The notes under the pieces are model-generated. The model saw only the letters and a list, made by a program, of their open reading frames with translations, had not been told where the DNA came from and searched no databases. A stretch of DNA of 64,000 nucleotides. Source: Leptospira vanthielii serovar Holland str. Waz Holland = ATCC 700522. Lineage in GTDB: Bacteria; Spirochaetota; Leptospiria; Leptospirales; Leptospiraceae. Shown here in pieces: positions 1 to 9,202 of this stretch. Position numbers and translations under genes: made by a program. Within the stretch, counting starts at the first letter, position 1; every line of letters begins with the position of its first letter. The DNA is taken from assembly GCF_000332455.1 (NCBI RefSeq), contig NZ_AOGY02000006.1, forward strand, positions 8,254-72,253, written 5' to 3'.

Positions 1-876
1 CACAGGATCAACTAACTTCCGTTTACCGTTTTCTCCATTATTTGTGGGACCAGAAACACTTTGTTCTTCTAAAAAGATTAAGTTGGGATCCAATTTTGGT
101 CTTTCTTTAGTAATCCACTCTCCTTGGTCATTCCAAATAATCTCGGTGCGTCTTTCGGATTTTTGAAAGTTCTCTTTGGATGTAGTAAGTGATAACAAAG
201 GAATGGTATCGGCTTTCACTGTTTCCCAATGTTTTTCATCAATTTTTGATTTTTCACTGGCGAACCAGTCGGTAAAAAACTTAGTTCTTTTTTCTTCCGT
301 TAGGTTTTGGATTTGCCTTGGTAAAATAGATTCCAAACGTTTGATTGTGACATTCGGATCCTCTTCTTTTTTTCTTGATAAAACAACCAACCGTCCCGCA
401 ACCAAAACAGAAGCACCACTCCATTGTTTGATTTTTGCAATCCGTAAAATATCAGAAACTGTTTCGTCGGGTAATTTGGAGAGAGTCATTTCCTTAAAAA
501 ATTTACCTAAATAGGGAATATCCTTTTTGTTAGGTTTTGTGGTGATAAAATAAGGAATTAATTCTTCCGTTTCTTCCCATCTAAATCCATAATCAGAGAG
601 GATAACAAACCTTTCGACTTCCTCTGCAAACTCAGAAGCAGGCATGGACTCAAAAGCAGCCCAAACTCGAAGTGACTGAACAATTTCTTTCACTGAATTG
701 TCGTTGGCCCGATCCCCTAAACGTTTTCGAATTTCATTTCGAATCAGAAGTGTTTCCTGTTTGTTATAAACAGAAGCAACTAACAAATCTAAGTTTTGTG
801 CAGAAAGGGAATTTTCTGTAAGAAAAAAAAGGCAAAAAACAACCAAAGTCATACGAAACTGATAAAAGGAAAACAT
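1..876 (-). CDS. Hypothetical exported protein, C-terminus off the window
   Basis: The frame is open without a stop from an ATG at 876 to the window edge (292 codons), so the C-terminus lies outside. The first ~27 residues (start MFSFYQFRMTLVV) form a signal peptide with a likely cleavage at SLSA/Q. A second ATG at 852 is also possible. The rest is charged and soluble-looking with no motif I recognise. It begins 24 bases after the patatin gene stop on the same strand, so the two probably share a transcript. Function unknown; the protein is inferred to be periplasmic or surface associated. Confidence 0.75.
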   Translation of the reverse strand, partial: MFSFYQFRMTLVVFCLFFLTENSLSAQNLDLLVASVYNKQETLLIRNEIRKRLGDRANDNSVKEIVQSLRVWAAFESMPASEFAEEVERFVILSDYGFRWEETEELIPYFITTKPNKKDIPYLGKFFKEMTLSKLPDETVSDILRIAKIKQWSGASVLVAGRLVVLSRKKEEDPNVTIKRLESILPRQIQNLTEEKRTKFFTDWFASEKSKIDEKHWETVKADTIPLLSLTTSKENFQKSERRTEIIWNDQGEWITKERPKLDPNLIFLEEQSVSGPTNNGENGKRKLVDPV

Positions 877-900
877 TCTTTGTATAATAGCTTATTGTTT

Positions 901-2775
901 CTATTGTAAAGTAGGATTTATAAATTTCTCTCGGTTGCGAATGATTTTATCTATGGAAGAAACATAACCCAATTCAATCAGCCGTTCATACGCAAACCAA
1001 TCCAAAAGTCCGAAGTTATTGGTGGGAATTTGCAAAAACAAATCAGAGATCTTTTCCGTTTGTCGAATGCGGTCTCTACTGGAGGAAAGGATCGAGCGAA
1101 TGATGATGTCCCCGATAGGTGGAAACTTTGGCCTGAGAATTTCATTAAAATTGATTAAGTTAGTAATCTGTGTCAAAGGGTGTGTCATCACTCCTGGATT
1201 TGTTTTATCAAAATATGCACTTAGTTCCTTATCCTGATCAGGATAAATGTCACCAAATACATCTACAGAAATTACTTTTCCAACCCCTCGTTCCTTTAAG
1301 GTGATTCCAGGAACATTGTCTAAAACTCCGCCATCTACATAAACAACTCCGTCGTCGATCAAAGGAGGAACAATACCTGGAATGGAGGTACTAGCCCGGA
1401 TCGCTTTCCACAAATCTCCTCTATCATGAACATGAATTTCAGAGTGAGATAGGTCTGTAGAAATTGCATAAAAAGGAATCCATAAATCTTCGATTTGAAT
1501 CGAACCAAAAAATTGACGGATTGCCTCTGTATATTTTTTACCTGTCGTGAGAGATAAAACAGGAACAGTATATTCGTTTAACAGGTCTTTGGAGACCCAA
1601 AATGCTTTTGCTTTTTCTTTGCTTCCGCTACTTGATTCCCCCATAGCAATCAGAGCTGCAAAGATAGAACCAGCACTCGTTCCAGAGACCATATCAATTG
1701 GAATTTGGTTTTCCTCTAAGGCAGAAAGAACTCCCAGATGGGCAAAACCCTTCGCACCACCACCACCGAGTGCAAGCCCAATGGACTTACCGAGTAACCC
1801 CCGACCAAGTCTTTCCCAAGTATCCAACCTGTCCAAATGGACATGGAAATGACGGTTAAACTTTCTTTTCTGGAAATGGCGAATGGTTCCTGGAACCACC
1901 TCTACTGCATTAGGTTGAACTAGAATCAAAATCTGTGTTCTGTCCTTAAATTGTTTTTTATCCAAAAGCGATTCCAAATGGATAGAATTTGGTCCAACAT
2001 TCGCATCTTTGATAAACAAAATAGAATCGGACTGACGCAAAGCCCTTTGTGTCCATGTTGTAACTTCTTTGCCATCTTCTAATACATAAAAAACAAAATC
2101 AAACTCAGCCTCCATCTGAGAGAAAAAACGAATGATCCAAGGTTCCCTATCTTTCTCATCTAACGACATCAACTCAACGGTTCTCTCAAGAAACATCTTT
2201 TCATCAACAACACAAAAAGATCCATACCGAAGGAATATAAGACCTATTTTATGAATGATTTCCTCTAAACTTTCTTTGGATAAAGAACTTAAGATGGAGA
2301 AGGTTTTGGATACAGGTACGAAACCTTTGTTATCCGTTTTGGCATGCGCCAAACGTTCTGCGATGATTTTTGTAATTTGTAAAAGACTATCTGGGTATTT
2401 AAGGAGAATGGAGAGAGCCACTTCCCTTGGGACACGGATGAGCTCGGAATCTCGAATGGCCTTCACTGTGGCAGAACGTTTTTCTCCCGTGAACAAACTG
2501 AGTTCGCCAATGATATCAAGTCTTTTGAATTCACCAACATCGCGAATAGTTCCATCAGTTGAGCGTTTTTCATAACGGAGTTTGCCTGCTGCGAGAATGT
2601 ATAAATCACTGCCCTCTGAGTTTTCCTCAAATAATACCTCTCCTCCAGGCAAAAATTCCCGAACGGTATTTTCTTTCATTTCGCGAAGTACAGTATGAGG
2701 TAAGTTTTTAAAAAGATCTGCCAAAGTAAGATATTGTGTCAAAGCAGAATGTTTCGATTTTCGAATTTGTTTCAC
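901..2775 (-). CDS. Patatin-like phospholipase with N-terminal cNMP-binding domain
   Basis: A 624-residue protein of the bacterial NTE/RssA type. Residues ~20-135 read as a cyclic-nucleotide-binding (Crp-like) domain, with GELSLFTGEKRSATV resembling the phosphate-binding cassette. Residues ~330-490 hold the patatin core: the oxyanion loop GGGGAKG at 337-343, the nucleophile motif GTSAG with Ser367, and the catalytic DGG at 481-483. The Ser-Asp dyad is therefore intact. The family hydrolyses phospholipid or lysophospholipid acyl esters; in eukaryotic NTE the same domain pair sits at the ER membrane. No signal peptide or membrane helix is visible. Ligand binding by the regulatory domain is inferred from the fold only. 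Probably cotranscribed with the downstream exported protein. Confidence 0.9.
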   Translation of the reverse strand: MKQIRKSKHSALTQYLTLADLFKNLPHTVLREMKENTVREFLPGGEVLFEENSEGSDLYILAAGKLRYEKRSTDGTIRDVGEFKRLDIIGELSLFTGEKRSATVKAIRDSELIRVPREVALSILLKYPDSLLQITKIIAERLAHAKTDNKGFVPVSKTFSILSSLSKESLEEIIHKIGLIFLRYGSFCVVDEKMFLERTVELMSLDEKDREPWIIRFFSQMEAEFDFVFYVLEDGKEVTTWTQRALRQSDSILFIKDANVGPNSIHLESLLDKKQFKDRTQILILVQPNAVEVVPGTIRHFQKRKFNRHFHVHLDRLDTWERLGRGLLGKSIGLALGGGGAKGFAHLGVLSALEENQIPIDMVSGTSAGSIFAALIAMGESSSGSKEKAKAFWVSKDLLNEYTVPVLSLTTGKKYTEAIRQFFGSIQIEDLWIPFYAISTDLSHSEIHVHDRGDLWKAIRASTSIPGIVPPLIDDGVVYVDGGVLDNVPGITLKERGVGKVISVDVFGDIYPDQDKELSAYFDKTNPGVMTHPLTQITNLINFNEILRPKFPPIGDIIIRSILSSSRDRIRQTEKISDLFLQIPTNNFGLLDWFAYERLIELGYVSSIDKIIRNREKFINPTLQ

Positions 2776-2889
2776 TTATTTGAATTTATGAAATAGATAC
2801 AAAAACACAACCTCCTTTTCGGTTTCAAAAAACAAAAGAGTTGTCGCCAAACGGATGGGATCATAAACTCTGGAAGTGGGACTAAAGAG

Positions 2890-3489
2890 ATGATTGCAAG
2901 TTTACGCGGAAAATTAATTCAACTAGAAATGGATCATCTGATCATAGATGTGGCTGGTGTTGGTTATGAAGTCCACATTCCCTTTCCCTTACATTTAGAA
3001 TGTAAGGAGAAAATGAAAGAAGAGATTTTTTTACATATCTTTCATTCTATCACAGATAGAGGAGAACGCCTCTTTGGATTTTCTACAAGAAAAGATAGAG
3101 AACTTTTCCAACTCATTAAGTCTTTACATGGGATTGGCGAACTCACTGCCCTTAAAATCCTATCCTTTTTCCATGCAGATGATTTGTATAAAATTGCAAA
3201 AGAAGATGATCGTAAAACTTTGGAAAAAATTCCTAAAGTCAAAGGCAAAACTTCAGAAAAAATACTTTTTGAAATCAAACAAAACTTAAAAAAATTAGAA
3301 ATGTTTCTCAATGATGAATCCACAAAAACAGTTTCAGAAGATAGAGAGACAGACCTGGCAACCCTTGCCCTTATACAACTAGGTTTTGACGAAAAAACTG
3401 CCACGAAACAAGTGCTAGATGCAAAAAAACTAAATCCTGGTTATACGGCGTCAGAAATTGTAAAACAAGTCATTACCGGAACTCGGTAA
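2890..3489 (+). CDS. ruvA: Holliday junction branch migration protein RuvA
   Basis: A 199-residue protein, normal length for RuvA. The N-terminal OB-fold starts MIASLRGKLIQLEMDHLII and contains the typical GVGYEVHIP segment. Two helix-hairpin-helix motifs follow (LIKSLHGIGELTALKIL and IPKVKGKTSEKILFEIK, residues ~75-135). A small C-terminal domain from ~150 has the usual three-helix RuvB-contact character (LGFDEKTATKQVL). RuvA tetramers bind four-way DNA junctions and load the RuvB motor. ruvB and ruvC are not in this window. The ATG is preceded by a purine-rich stretch. The gene diverges from the patatin gene and converges on a lipoprotein gene one base beyond its stop. Confidence 0.96.
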   Translation: MIASLRGKLIQLEMDHLIIDVAGVGYEVHIPFPLHLECKEKMKEEIFLHIFHSITDRGERLFGFSTRKDRELFQLIKSLHGIGELTALKILSFFHADDLYKIAKEDDRKTLEKIPKVKGKTSEKILFEIKQNLKKLEMFLNDESTKTVSEDRETDLATLALIQLGFDEKTATKQVLDAKKLNPGYTASEIVKQVITGTR

Positions 3490-3490
3490 C

Positions 3491-4087
3491 TCAAAACATA
3501 CGGAGGAGATACCACTTCCCCTCCCATTTGACAAAACTAGGATTGATCAAATACCGTTCTAACTTTGGATTTTCTGCAAACCGAAACTTAACTTCTACTT
3601 CCTCGCTAGAACCCACATAAAAATCGACCCAAACCTGTTTGGCTGTAAGAAAAACATCTCGTACGGTGAGATTCCCTAAACTGCCCTTCTTTTGGTCCAA
3701 CTTCTTCGAATCAAAATAATAAATTTGAAAGTATCCATTTGAATTTTTCAAATCTTTCTCCACTTCTACATAAGTCCAATACCCTTTGGCATCCACATAC
3801 AAACCTTTTTCTGGATGAATCAGACTGGGAAGGTGAACAAAAGAACTGGCACAAAGATCTCCGAGTAACACTTTGATTACACTCAAAAGATAAGTCTGGT
3901 CAAATTTGGAAAGGGTAGTTCCGTAAACAGTTCCCAAGGATAAAGGGATGGGGCAACCTATTTCTTTGGCATTTGTTTTGGAAAGAGAAACCGTATCGGC
4001 GGGAGGAACTTCCTTTTCGATGAGTTGGCAACTAAAAGAGAAAAAAATAATAAAAAAAGATAAAAGTTTGGGTTGCAGGTGCATCAC
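3491..4087 (-). CDS. Hypothetical lipoprotein
   Basis: A 198-residue protein with a type II signal peptide ending in FSFSC, so the mature protein should begin at Cys20 and be lipid anchored. The mature part has alternating hydrophobic and charged strands and aromatic residues (GYWTYVEVEKDL, KWEGKWYLLRMF), resembling a small beta-rich domain, but I do not recognise the family. Its start overlaps the stop of the TPR/Mrr-like gene by four bases (ATGA type), implying translational coupling. It may act with that membrane-anchored neighbour; that is inference from position only. Confidence 0.75.
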   Translation of the reverse strand: MMHLQPKLLSFFIIFFSFSCQLIEKEVPPADTVSLSKTNAKEIGCPIPLSLGTVYGTTLSKFDQTYLLSVIKVLLGDLCASSFVHLPSLIHPEKGLYVDAKGYWTYVEVEKDLKNSNGYFQIYYFDSKKLDQKKGSLGNLTVRDVFLTAKQVWVDFYVGSSEEVEVKFRFAENPKLERYLINPSFVKWEGKWYLLRMF

Positions 4088-5628
4088 ATCGTTTTGTTGA
4101 GAAGGTCCTCAAACAAATCCCCGCTATACATCTCGAGTGCTCCGTTACTCGCAGCGATAATTTTTTTCCCACCTTCCGTTACGTCAAAATTACCAATTAC
4201 ATAACCTCTTGTGGCACCTAACTCTTCCATTTGGTTTGTCATCTCTCGAAGGAATACATCGGATACCTTAGCGTCCTTCCATTTGCGAACACGGAATAGT
4301 GCCCTTTTATTGACGTCTTCTTTCGAAGAAGCGAGTAAATTCACACCATCCCCTTCTGGGTTGGAAATCTCCTTGGTGACTCGATACCCCATACTCATCA
4401 CCATACGAGTGGCCTGATTTTTAAAATTAGTTCCAGGAAGACTGATAAACTTTTCAAATTTATCCAACCCCAACATATCCAATTTGGAAGTTAGTTTTTT
4501 TCCGCTGTCATCCACCATACCTTTGATGTTAAAGGGTTTGGACGATCGCATTCCACTCAGTTCAAAGTATCTAGAATTTGGAAATAAATTGACAGAAAGC
4601 AAATTGAGTTCGCGGGAAAGGTCATATTCATGTATCAAAGATTCAACAGTTCCAGTTCCACGTTCCAGTCTATATTTTAAATTGGCAAGGGCCACCACAT
4701 CGGGATCCTCTAACCGTTCTACTTCAGCCTCAATTAAATATTCGGAAGCATCATCCAAACGACCCATATAAATGGTAATCATAGCAAAGTGAATACTGCT
4801 TTCGATGATTTCACTATGCCAGGCATTGAGCCTTGCCATCTCCATACAAAGTCTTCCATACTTTAATGCTTCTGGAAAATTTTGCATCAGGATGGCTTCT
4901 GTCATTAAAAATTGGAACAAAGTGAACCGAACAAATTCGTCTTCGATCTGTTCGCTGATGGCAACAGCAGTTTTGACTGCGTCCTTGTGTTTGTTTTCGC
5001 GAGACAAAGAAAGTGCATATAAAAAACCAGAGACGGGTGACTTTTCTAATTTATAGGCCTTTTCGAAGTAATCTTTTTCCTTTCCGCCTCCTGTCACTCC
5101 AGAGATCACACCCCGAGCGATGAAGTAAGAGGAGATGTTGATTTTTTCCTCCGGGATCCGAGAAAAAAAATGGTCGGCAATTTTGAATTCTTTTTGTCCG
5201 AGTGCCATAAATCCCAACCGAAGGCAGGCAATGGGATTGGACCTGTCGGCTTGGAGAGTGTCTAAATAATGAAAAAAAGCTTCTTCAAAAAAATCTTTGT
5301 TATAATAGATATCCGCAATGCGATTAGAAACCGTTACAGAATCGATTTCTTTTGTATACCGGTTGTTCTTTTTTATGATTTCAAGGTGTTTGGCTTCGTT
5401 TAGAGGGTCATTTTCCATGGCATAGATCTTTGCCATGACGTAGTGGCCATAAGGGTTTTGGTGGTCTTCTTCTAGTTTTTCACGGACAAGGGCCCTGGCA
5501 TCTAAAAAGTTCCCGAGAGTGGCGAGGCTCAGTGCCTTAGCATAACTATCCCGTCTCTGCCCGACAATGAAGGTCAAGAGAAACCCGAGCATAATGACTG
5601 CTGCTCCCACAAAGATAAAAAATGCCAA
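4084..5628 (-). CDS. Membrane-anchored TPR protein with degenerate Mrr-like nuclease domain
   Basis: A 514-residue protein. Residues 3-22 form one membrane helix. Residues ~30-310 are helical repeats of TPR type (AYKLEKSPVSGFLYALSLS and similar). Residues ~390-514 resemble the Mrr/restriction-endonuclease fold: a helix with GTNFKNQATRMVMSMGY, then GDGVNLLASS (426-435), the FRVRKW strand (445-450), and a tail with GYVIGNFDVTEGGKKI and DLFEDLL. In active Mrr domains these positions read D...(Q/E)xK; here the second Asp is Asn and the QxK strand reads RVRK, so cleavage activity is doubtful. The start is TTG at 5628, with a GGAAG ribosome-binding site about 14 bases upstream. It overlaps the divergent permease start by seven bases. 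Confidence 0.75.
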   Translation of the reverse strand: MAFFIFVGAAVIMLGFLLTFIVGQRRDSYAKALSLATLGNFLDARALVREKLEEDHQNPYGHYVMAKIYAMENDPLNEAKHLEIIKKNNRYTKEIDSVTVSNRIADIYYNKDFFEEAFFHYLDTLQADRSNPIACLRLGFMALGQKEFKIADHFFSRIPEEKINISSYFIARGVISGVTGGGKEKDYFEKAYKLEKSPVSGFLYALSLSRENKHKDAVKTAVAISEQIEDEFVRFTLFQFLMTEAILMQNFPEALKYGRLCMEMARLNAWHSEIIESSIHFAMITIYMGRLDDASEYLIEAEVERLEDPDVVALANLKYRLERGTGTVESLIHEYDLSRELNLLSVNLFPNSRYFELSGMRSSKPFNIKGMVDDSGKKLTSKLDMLGLDKFEKFISLPGTNFKNQATRMVMSMGYRVTKEISNPEGDGVNLLASSKEDVNKRALFRVRKWKDAKVSDVFLREMTNQMEELGATRGYVIGNFDVTEGGKKIIAASNGALEMYSGDLFEDLLNKTM

Positions 5629-6230
5629 ATTCGATTACTTCCTATTTTCCTATTTTAGTTGGTAAAAAAGAGTCTTACGTCAATTCTGTCCTGGAAGTGA
5701 TACAACTCACCTACATTTCGTTTGCCCTTCGCCTTCTCTTCCGGGATCGACTCTATTCGGTGGCCTATGGCCTCGTCGGAACCCTGGTTTTTACATTCTT
5801 CTTACTCACCATAAGGATCCACTTCCATTTGTACTCAGGAGTGTCCCTTACTAGTATCGTTTCCTTTGACCAATCTCCGCAGATTCTTTTTTATTCCACG
5901 AGTTTTGCACTCATGACTCTCTTTTTCTTCCATTGCCTCCACGGACTCGGAGACATCGGTGTGATGATGGCCATCGGGGGGAACAGACTCGGTTGTATTT
6001 GGCTACATTCCTTGTCCTTATTTTTCCTATTTCTTCCCAGTTTCCTACTGGCAATCATGATCAACATTGGATATCTAAATCCACCTACAGATTTTGGTAT
6101 CGGCAATGAATTAAAATCCATTTTTACTTGTTTGGTTCTCTTTATTGCCCTCGGTCTTTTGGTATCTGTTCCCACAATTGGAATCAGTACCTATATCGAT
6201 CCTTACAAATCGATCAGGAGACAAAAGTAA
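5622..6230 (+). CDS. Compact FtsX/MacB-type ABC transporter permease
   Basis: A 202-residue membrane protein with four predicted helices (~42-62, 85-107, 122-150, 170-190). The arrangement resembles an FtsX-like permease from which the large extracytoplasmic domain between TM1 and TM2 has been lost: the N-terminal amphipathic stretch before TM1, the [18 protein letters not shown] coupling segment after TM2, and the closing DPYKSIR. Its stop overlaps the next ATG (TAATG) of an ABC ATPase. The pair therefore probably forms one exporter of lipid or peptide type. At half the usual length it must work as a dimer. The start codon is not certain because no strong ribosome-binding site precedes it. 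Confidence 0.7.
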   Translation: MPNSITSYFPILVGKKESYVNSVLEVIQLTYISFALRLLFRDRLYSVAYGLVGTLVFTFFLLTIRIHFHLYSGVSLTSIVSFDQSPQILFYSTSFALMTLFFFHCLHGLGDIGVMMAIGGNRLGCIWLHSLSLFFLFLPSFLLAIMINIGYLNPPTDFGIGNELKSIFTCLVLFIALGLLVSVPTIGISTYIDPYKSIRRQK

Positions 6231-6901
6231 TGTTACTTCGTGTTCACAACCTAACCAAACGATTTGGCAAAGACGAAGCCGTGAGTTCTGTTAGCTTCGA
6301 TGTGAACCAAGGGGATTATGTTGCCATCATTGGCCCATCGGGATCGGGCAAAACCACTTTACTTTCCATGCTCACAGGTATGCTCTCTCCGACAGAAGGT
6401 GATATTCTCTATGACCAAATCAAACTCTCGCAAATTTCCAAACAAGAACTGGCAGAAATTCGTGCAAGGGACTTAGGACTCGTATTCCAGTTTTCCGAAC
6501 TTGTCGGAAATCTAACCATCAAAGAAAACATTCTTTTGCCGGCTCTTTTTACACGAAAGTTTTCCAATGCGGACTACATTCGTAAATGCGATTATTTGAT
6601 CGAACATTTAAAGTTAGGCGACATCCAAAACGCAATTCCTCGAACTTTGTCCGGGGGACAAATCCAAAAAGCAGCAATTGCTCGTTCTCTTATCAACGAT
6701 CCAGCAATCTTATTTGCAGATGAGCCATCGGGAGATTTGGATCCTGAAAATAGTTTTCTTGTCCAACTCCTCCTTGCGGAGTATAACAAAAGAAACCACT
6801 CTATTATCCTTGTCACACATGATATGAAACTTGCCTTTGATGCACAAACCGTTTACGAAATGAAAAACGGAAAGTTCGCCCAGGTAATTAAGGGAGAATG
6901 A
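6230..6901 (+). CDS. ABC transporter ATP-binding protein (MacB/LolD type)
   Basis: A 223-residue ATPase. Walker A reads GPSGSGKTT, the Q-loop [13 protein letters not shown], the signature [15 protein letters not shown], Walker [13 protein letters not shown], and the H-loop ILVTHD. The [11 protein letters not shown]alker B is typical of the MacB/LolD/FtsE group, matching the FtsX-like permease immediately before it. I chose the ATG at 6230 because [13 protein letters not shown] is the normal beginning of the domain and an AGGAG site lies at 6215-6220; the open frame upstream is permease sequence read in another frame. The 3' end overlaps the ROK gene by four bases. Confidence 0.93.
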   Translation: MLLRVHNLTKRFGKDEAVSSVSFDVNQGDYVAIIGPSGSGKTTLLSMLTGMLSPTEGDILYDQIKLSQISKQELAEIRARDLGLVFQFSELVGNLTIKENILLPALFTRKFSNADYIRKCDYLIEHLKLGDIQNAIPRTLSGGQIQKAAIARSLINDPAILFADEPSGDLDPENSFLVQLLLAEYNKRNHSIILVTHDMKLAFDAQTVYEMKNGKFAQVIKGE

Positions 6902-7800
6902 GTTTGCGAAGTGCCATCGGAGTAGATGTTGGCGGGGGAAGCATTCGGGTTAGCCTCTTCGATGAAAGTGGAAACGAACTTAAGTCCCAAGTTTCCCCCA
7001 CACCGGATCACTTGGACAACGATAGTTTCCTAAAAATCTTAAAAGATACCATTCGTCCTCTCGCAAAAGATGGGATAGGAATTGGTGTGGGTTCGCCCGG
7101 CCCCTTGGACAATGAACGTGGAGTGTTGATCTCCAGTGCAAATATGATAGGACTAAAAAACCTGCGCATCAAAGAATCACTCACCCAAGAATTCTCTCTT
7201 CCCGTTTGGTATGAAAATGATGCCAACTGTGCTGCATTAGGTGAAGCTTACTTTGGTATTTATAAAAATACAGAATCACAACTGATACTCACTTTGGGAA
7301 CTGGTGTCGGTGGTGGTTTTGTGAACAAAGGTATTTTGTATTCTGGGTATTTGGGGAATGGAATTGAAATTGGCCATACCACTTCTGTGATTGGAGGAGC
7401 CCTTTGCGGATGTGGAGTTCATGGTTGTGTGGAGAGTTACTTTTCCACACGAGGGTTACTCGGTCGTTATAAAGAGAAGTCAAACAAAACGCTGGAAAAT
7501 GCCGAAGAATTTTTTCAATTGGTTAGAAACAATGATCCACTTGCCAAAGAAATATTAAATTTTGGAACCTTGGCTCTGGCACACGCAGTCAGAAATGCCG
7601 TCCACTTACTGAACCCAGAGGCAGTTGTCTTTGTTGGGGGAATCACAAAATCTTATGACCTATTTGGGAAAAAATTAGAATCCGAAATCAGATCGTCCAT
7701 CTTTCCTGTATTAAATGACAGATTAAAAATTGGTGCCGGGGGAAGTCTCTCGGGAGCTTTAGGTGCTGCATCTCTTGTGTTTTCGAAGGAGAAAGTATAG
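6898..7800 (+). CDS. ROK family sugar kinase (glucokinase-like)
   Basis: A 300-residue ROK protein. The N-terminal phosphate loop is [16 protein letters not shown]. The catalytic aspartate lies in [12 protein letters not shown] (Asp108) and the second ATP segment is LGTGVGGGF. The ROK zinc site is complete: His160 in EIGH and the [10 protein letters not shown] cluster (Cys170, Cys172, Cys177). No helix-turn-helix precedes it, so it is a kinase rather than a NagC-type repressor. It likely phosphorylates glucose or a related hexose with ATP. The start overlaps the ABC ATPase stop (ATGA), and the HIT gene follows directly. Confidence 0.9.
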   Translation: MSLRSAIGVDVGGGSIRVSLFDESGNELKSQVSPTPDHLDNDSFLKILKDTIRPLAKDGIGIGVGSPGPLDNERGVLISSANMIGLKNLRIKESLTQEFSLPVWYENDANCAALGEAYFGIYKNTESQLILTLGTGVGGGFVNKGILYSGYLGNGIEIGHTTSVIGGALCGCGVHGCVESYFSTRGLLGRYKEKSNKTLENAEEFFQLVRNNDPLAKEILNFGTLALAHAVRNAVHLLNPEAVVFVGGITKSYDLFGKKLESEIRSSIFPVLNDRLKIGAGGSLSGALGAASLVFSKEKV

Positions 7801-7801
7801 T

Positions 7802-8146
7802 ATGGAAAATTGCCTTTTCTGTAAAATTGCGAGTGGGGAAATTCAAAGCAAAAAGGAATATGAATCAGAAAACATATTAGTGTTTCATGATATTACTCCT
7901 CAGGCCCCCTTTCATGTCCTCATCATTCCGAAAGTCCATATTTCCAGTATGAATCAAATTGGAGATTTGGATCCCAAAATCCTCACGGAGATATTTCAAA
8001 CCATTCCCAAAATTGCAGAACAAAATGGAATTTCAGAAAAAGGTTATCGGTTAGTCAATAATTGCGGAAATTTTGGCGGACAAACTGTAAATCATATCCA
8101 CTTTCACTTGCTAGGTGGTCGTCACCTAAAATGGCCACCGGGCTAA
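7802..8146 (+). CDS. HIT family nucleotide hydrolase (HinT-like)
   Basis: A 114-residue histidine-triad protein. CLFCKIASGEI at the N-terminus gives the HinT zinc-type start, and HIHFHLLGG near the C-terminus is the HxHxH catalytic triad. HinT enzymes hydrolyse purine nucleoside phosphoramidates such as AMP-lysine. The ATG at 7802 is preceded by AAGGAGAAAG and gives the family's normal length; an in-frame upstream extension would lie inside the ROK gene. It sits two bases after the ROK stop. Confidence 0.93.
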   Translation: MENCLFCKIASGEIQSKKEYESENILVFHDITPQAPFHVLIIPKVHISSMNQIGDLDPKILTEIFQTIPKIAEQNGISEKGYRLVNNCGNFGGQTVNHIHFHLLGGRHLKWPPG

Positions 8147-8156
8147 AAAGGACAGA

Positions 8157-9113
8157 ATGAGAAAATTAATATTTGGAATCTTAGTTTCAGGCATTGCGGT
8201 ATATTTCCTTTCAAAAAACTTTGACCTGACCGAATTTGAACGTTTAGAAGGAAAAATTAATTGGTGGATTTTCCCATTGTTATTCCTCTCGAATCTATGG
8301 GCGTTTATACCCTTCTCGATTCGCTGGTATTATCTACTAGAGAAAAAGATTAGTTTTGCCCAAGCCTTTACCACGGCCATCATCGGTGTGGGACTCAATA
8401 TGGTTCTTCCCGCAAGAGGTGGGGACTTAGTGCGCCTTATCATGAACAAAAGAGATACCGAACTTCCTCTCACTCATTTATTCAGTCGTATCTTTTTAGA
8501 AAAGGTAATGGATCTTGGTTCTGTTGTTGTGATTGGCGCTGCTGCTCTTTTTTATATGGGACTTGGACAATCCAAAAACTTAAACCTCCTTCTTATCTCC
8601 ACACTTGTCATTGTTGGTATGATCGTTGGACTTATCTTAGTTCGTTATTTTTTAGATCCCTTACGCAAAATGGCAAAAACACTATTTAGCATCATAGGTA
8701 AACACGGATTATACGAAGAGAAGTTAGACCACCATTTAATAGAATTTTCTTCCTTTTTAAAAGGTGACAAATTACTAAAACCCGTCCTTTATTCCATTCC
8801 CACTTGGGTTTTGGGTTATGCAGTTTCCTATTATCTGGCGGGCCTACTCATTGACATGCCTCTTAAATTTCCAGAAGCTCTGTTATTTATGTTTCTCGGT
8901 GGAATGGGTGTGGCAATTCCTTCGGCACCTTCCGGCATTGGTGTTTTCCATGCGGCCATCATATCTGGATTCATTATCTTGGGAAGAGATCCGGGTGAAG
9001 GTCTAGTGTATGCGACTGTAGTCCACCTCACACAATTTATTATCACCACAAGTTTAGCTCTAGTGGCATATCTATATTGGCGTTTGACTCACGGAAAGAA
9101 AACAAAACAATAA
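8157..9113 (+). CDS. Flippase-like membrane protein (LPG synthase TM / UPF0104 family)
   Basis: A 318-residue integral membrane protein with about eight helices. It has the features of the lysylphosphatidylglycerol synthase transmembrane domain family (AglD/UPF0104): IRWYYLLEKKISFAQAF, the GVGLNMVLPARGGDLVRL loop, and the C-terminal GGMGVAIPSAPSGIGVFHAA segment. There is no soluble aminoacyltransferase domain, so it is the flippase half only. Members help move or modify membrane lipids; the substrate is unknown. It follows the HIT gene by ten bases and is the last gene of the 5.6-9.1 kb plus-strand run, ending before a strong hairpin. Confidence 0.8.
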   Translation: MRKLIFGILVSGIAVYFLSKNFDLTEFERLEGKINWWIFPLLFLSNLWAFIPFSIRWYYLLEKKISFAQAFTTAIIGVGLNMVLPARGGDLVRLIMNKRDTELPLTHLFSRIFLEKVMDLGSVVVIGAAALFYMGLGQSKNLNLLLISTLVIVGMIVGLILVRYFLDPLRKMAKTLFSIIGKHGLYEEKLDHHLIEFSSFLKGDKLLKPVLYSIPTWVLGYAVSYYLAGLLIDMPLKFPEALLFMFLGGMGVAIPSAPSGIGVFHAAIISGFIILGRDPGEGLVYATVVHLTQFIITTSLALVAYLYWRLTHGKKTKQ

Positions 9114-9148
9114 CCTTTTCCGAGTTAGTTTTGTTATCTCCATTATTT

Positions 9149-9195
9149 CAGTTATAACTGATGCCAAATTGACTAAAACTACAGTCAATTTGGCA
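9149..9195. terminator. Paired hairpins between convergent genes
   Basis: Two perfect dyads lie in tandem: the 12-base palindrome CAGTTATAACTG (9149-9160) and a 13-bp stem TGCCAAATTGACT / AGTCAATTTGGCA with an 8-base loop (9162-9195). They separate the convergent flippase-like and VOC genes, so a bidirectional terminator is likely. The U-tract after the stem is weak. Confidence 0.6.
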
Positions 9196-9202
9196 ATTTA
9201 AC

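Noticed and set aside
176..514. Open frame on the plus strand
   Set aside because: Antisense to the partial exported-protein gene, which is open across the whole 876 bases on the other strand and has a signal peptide.
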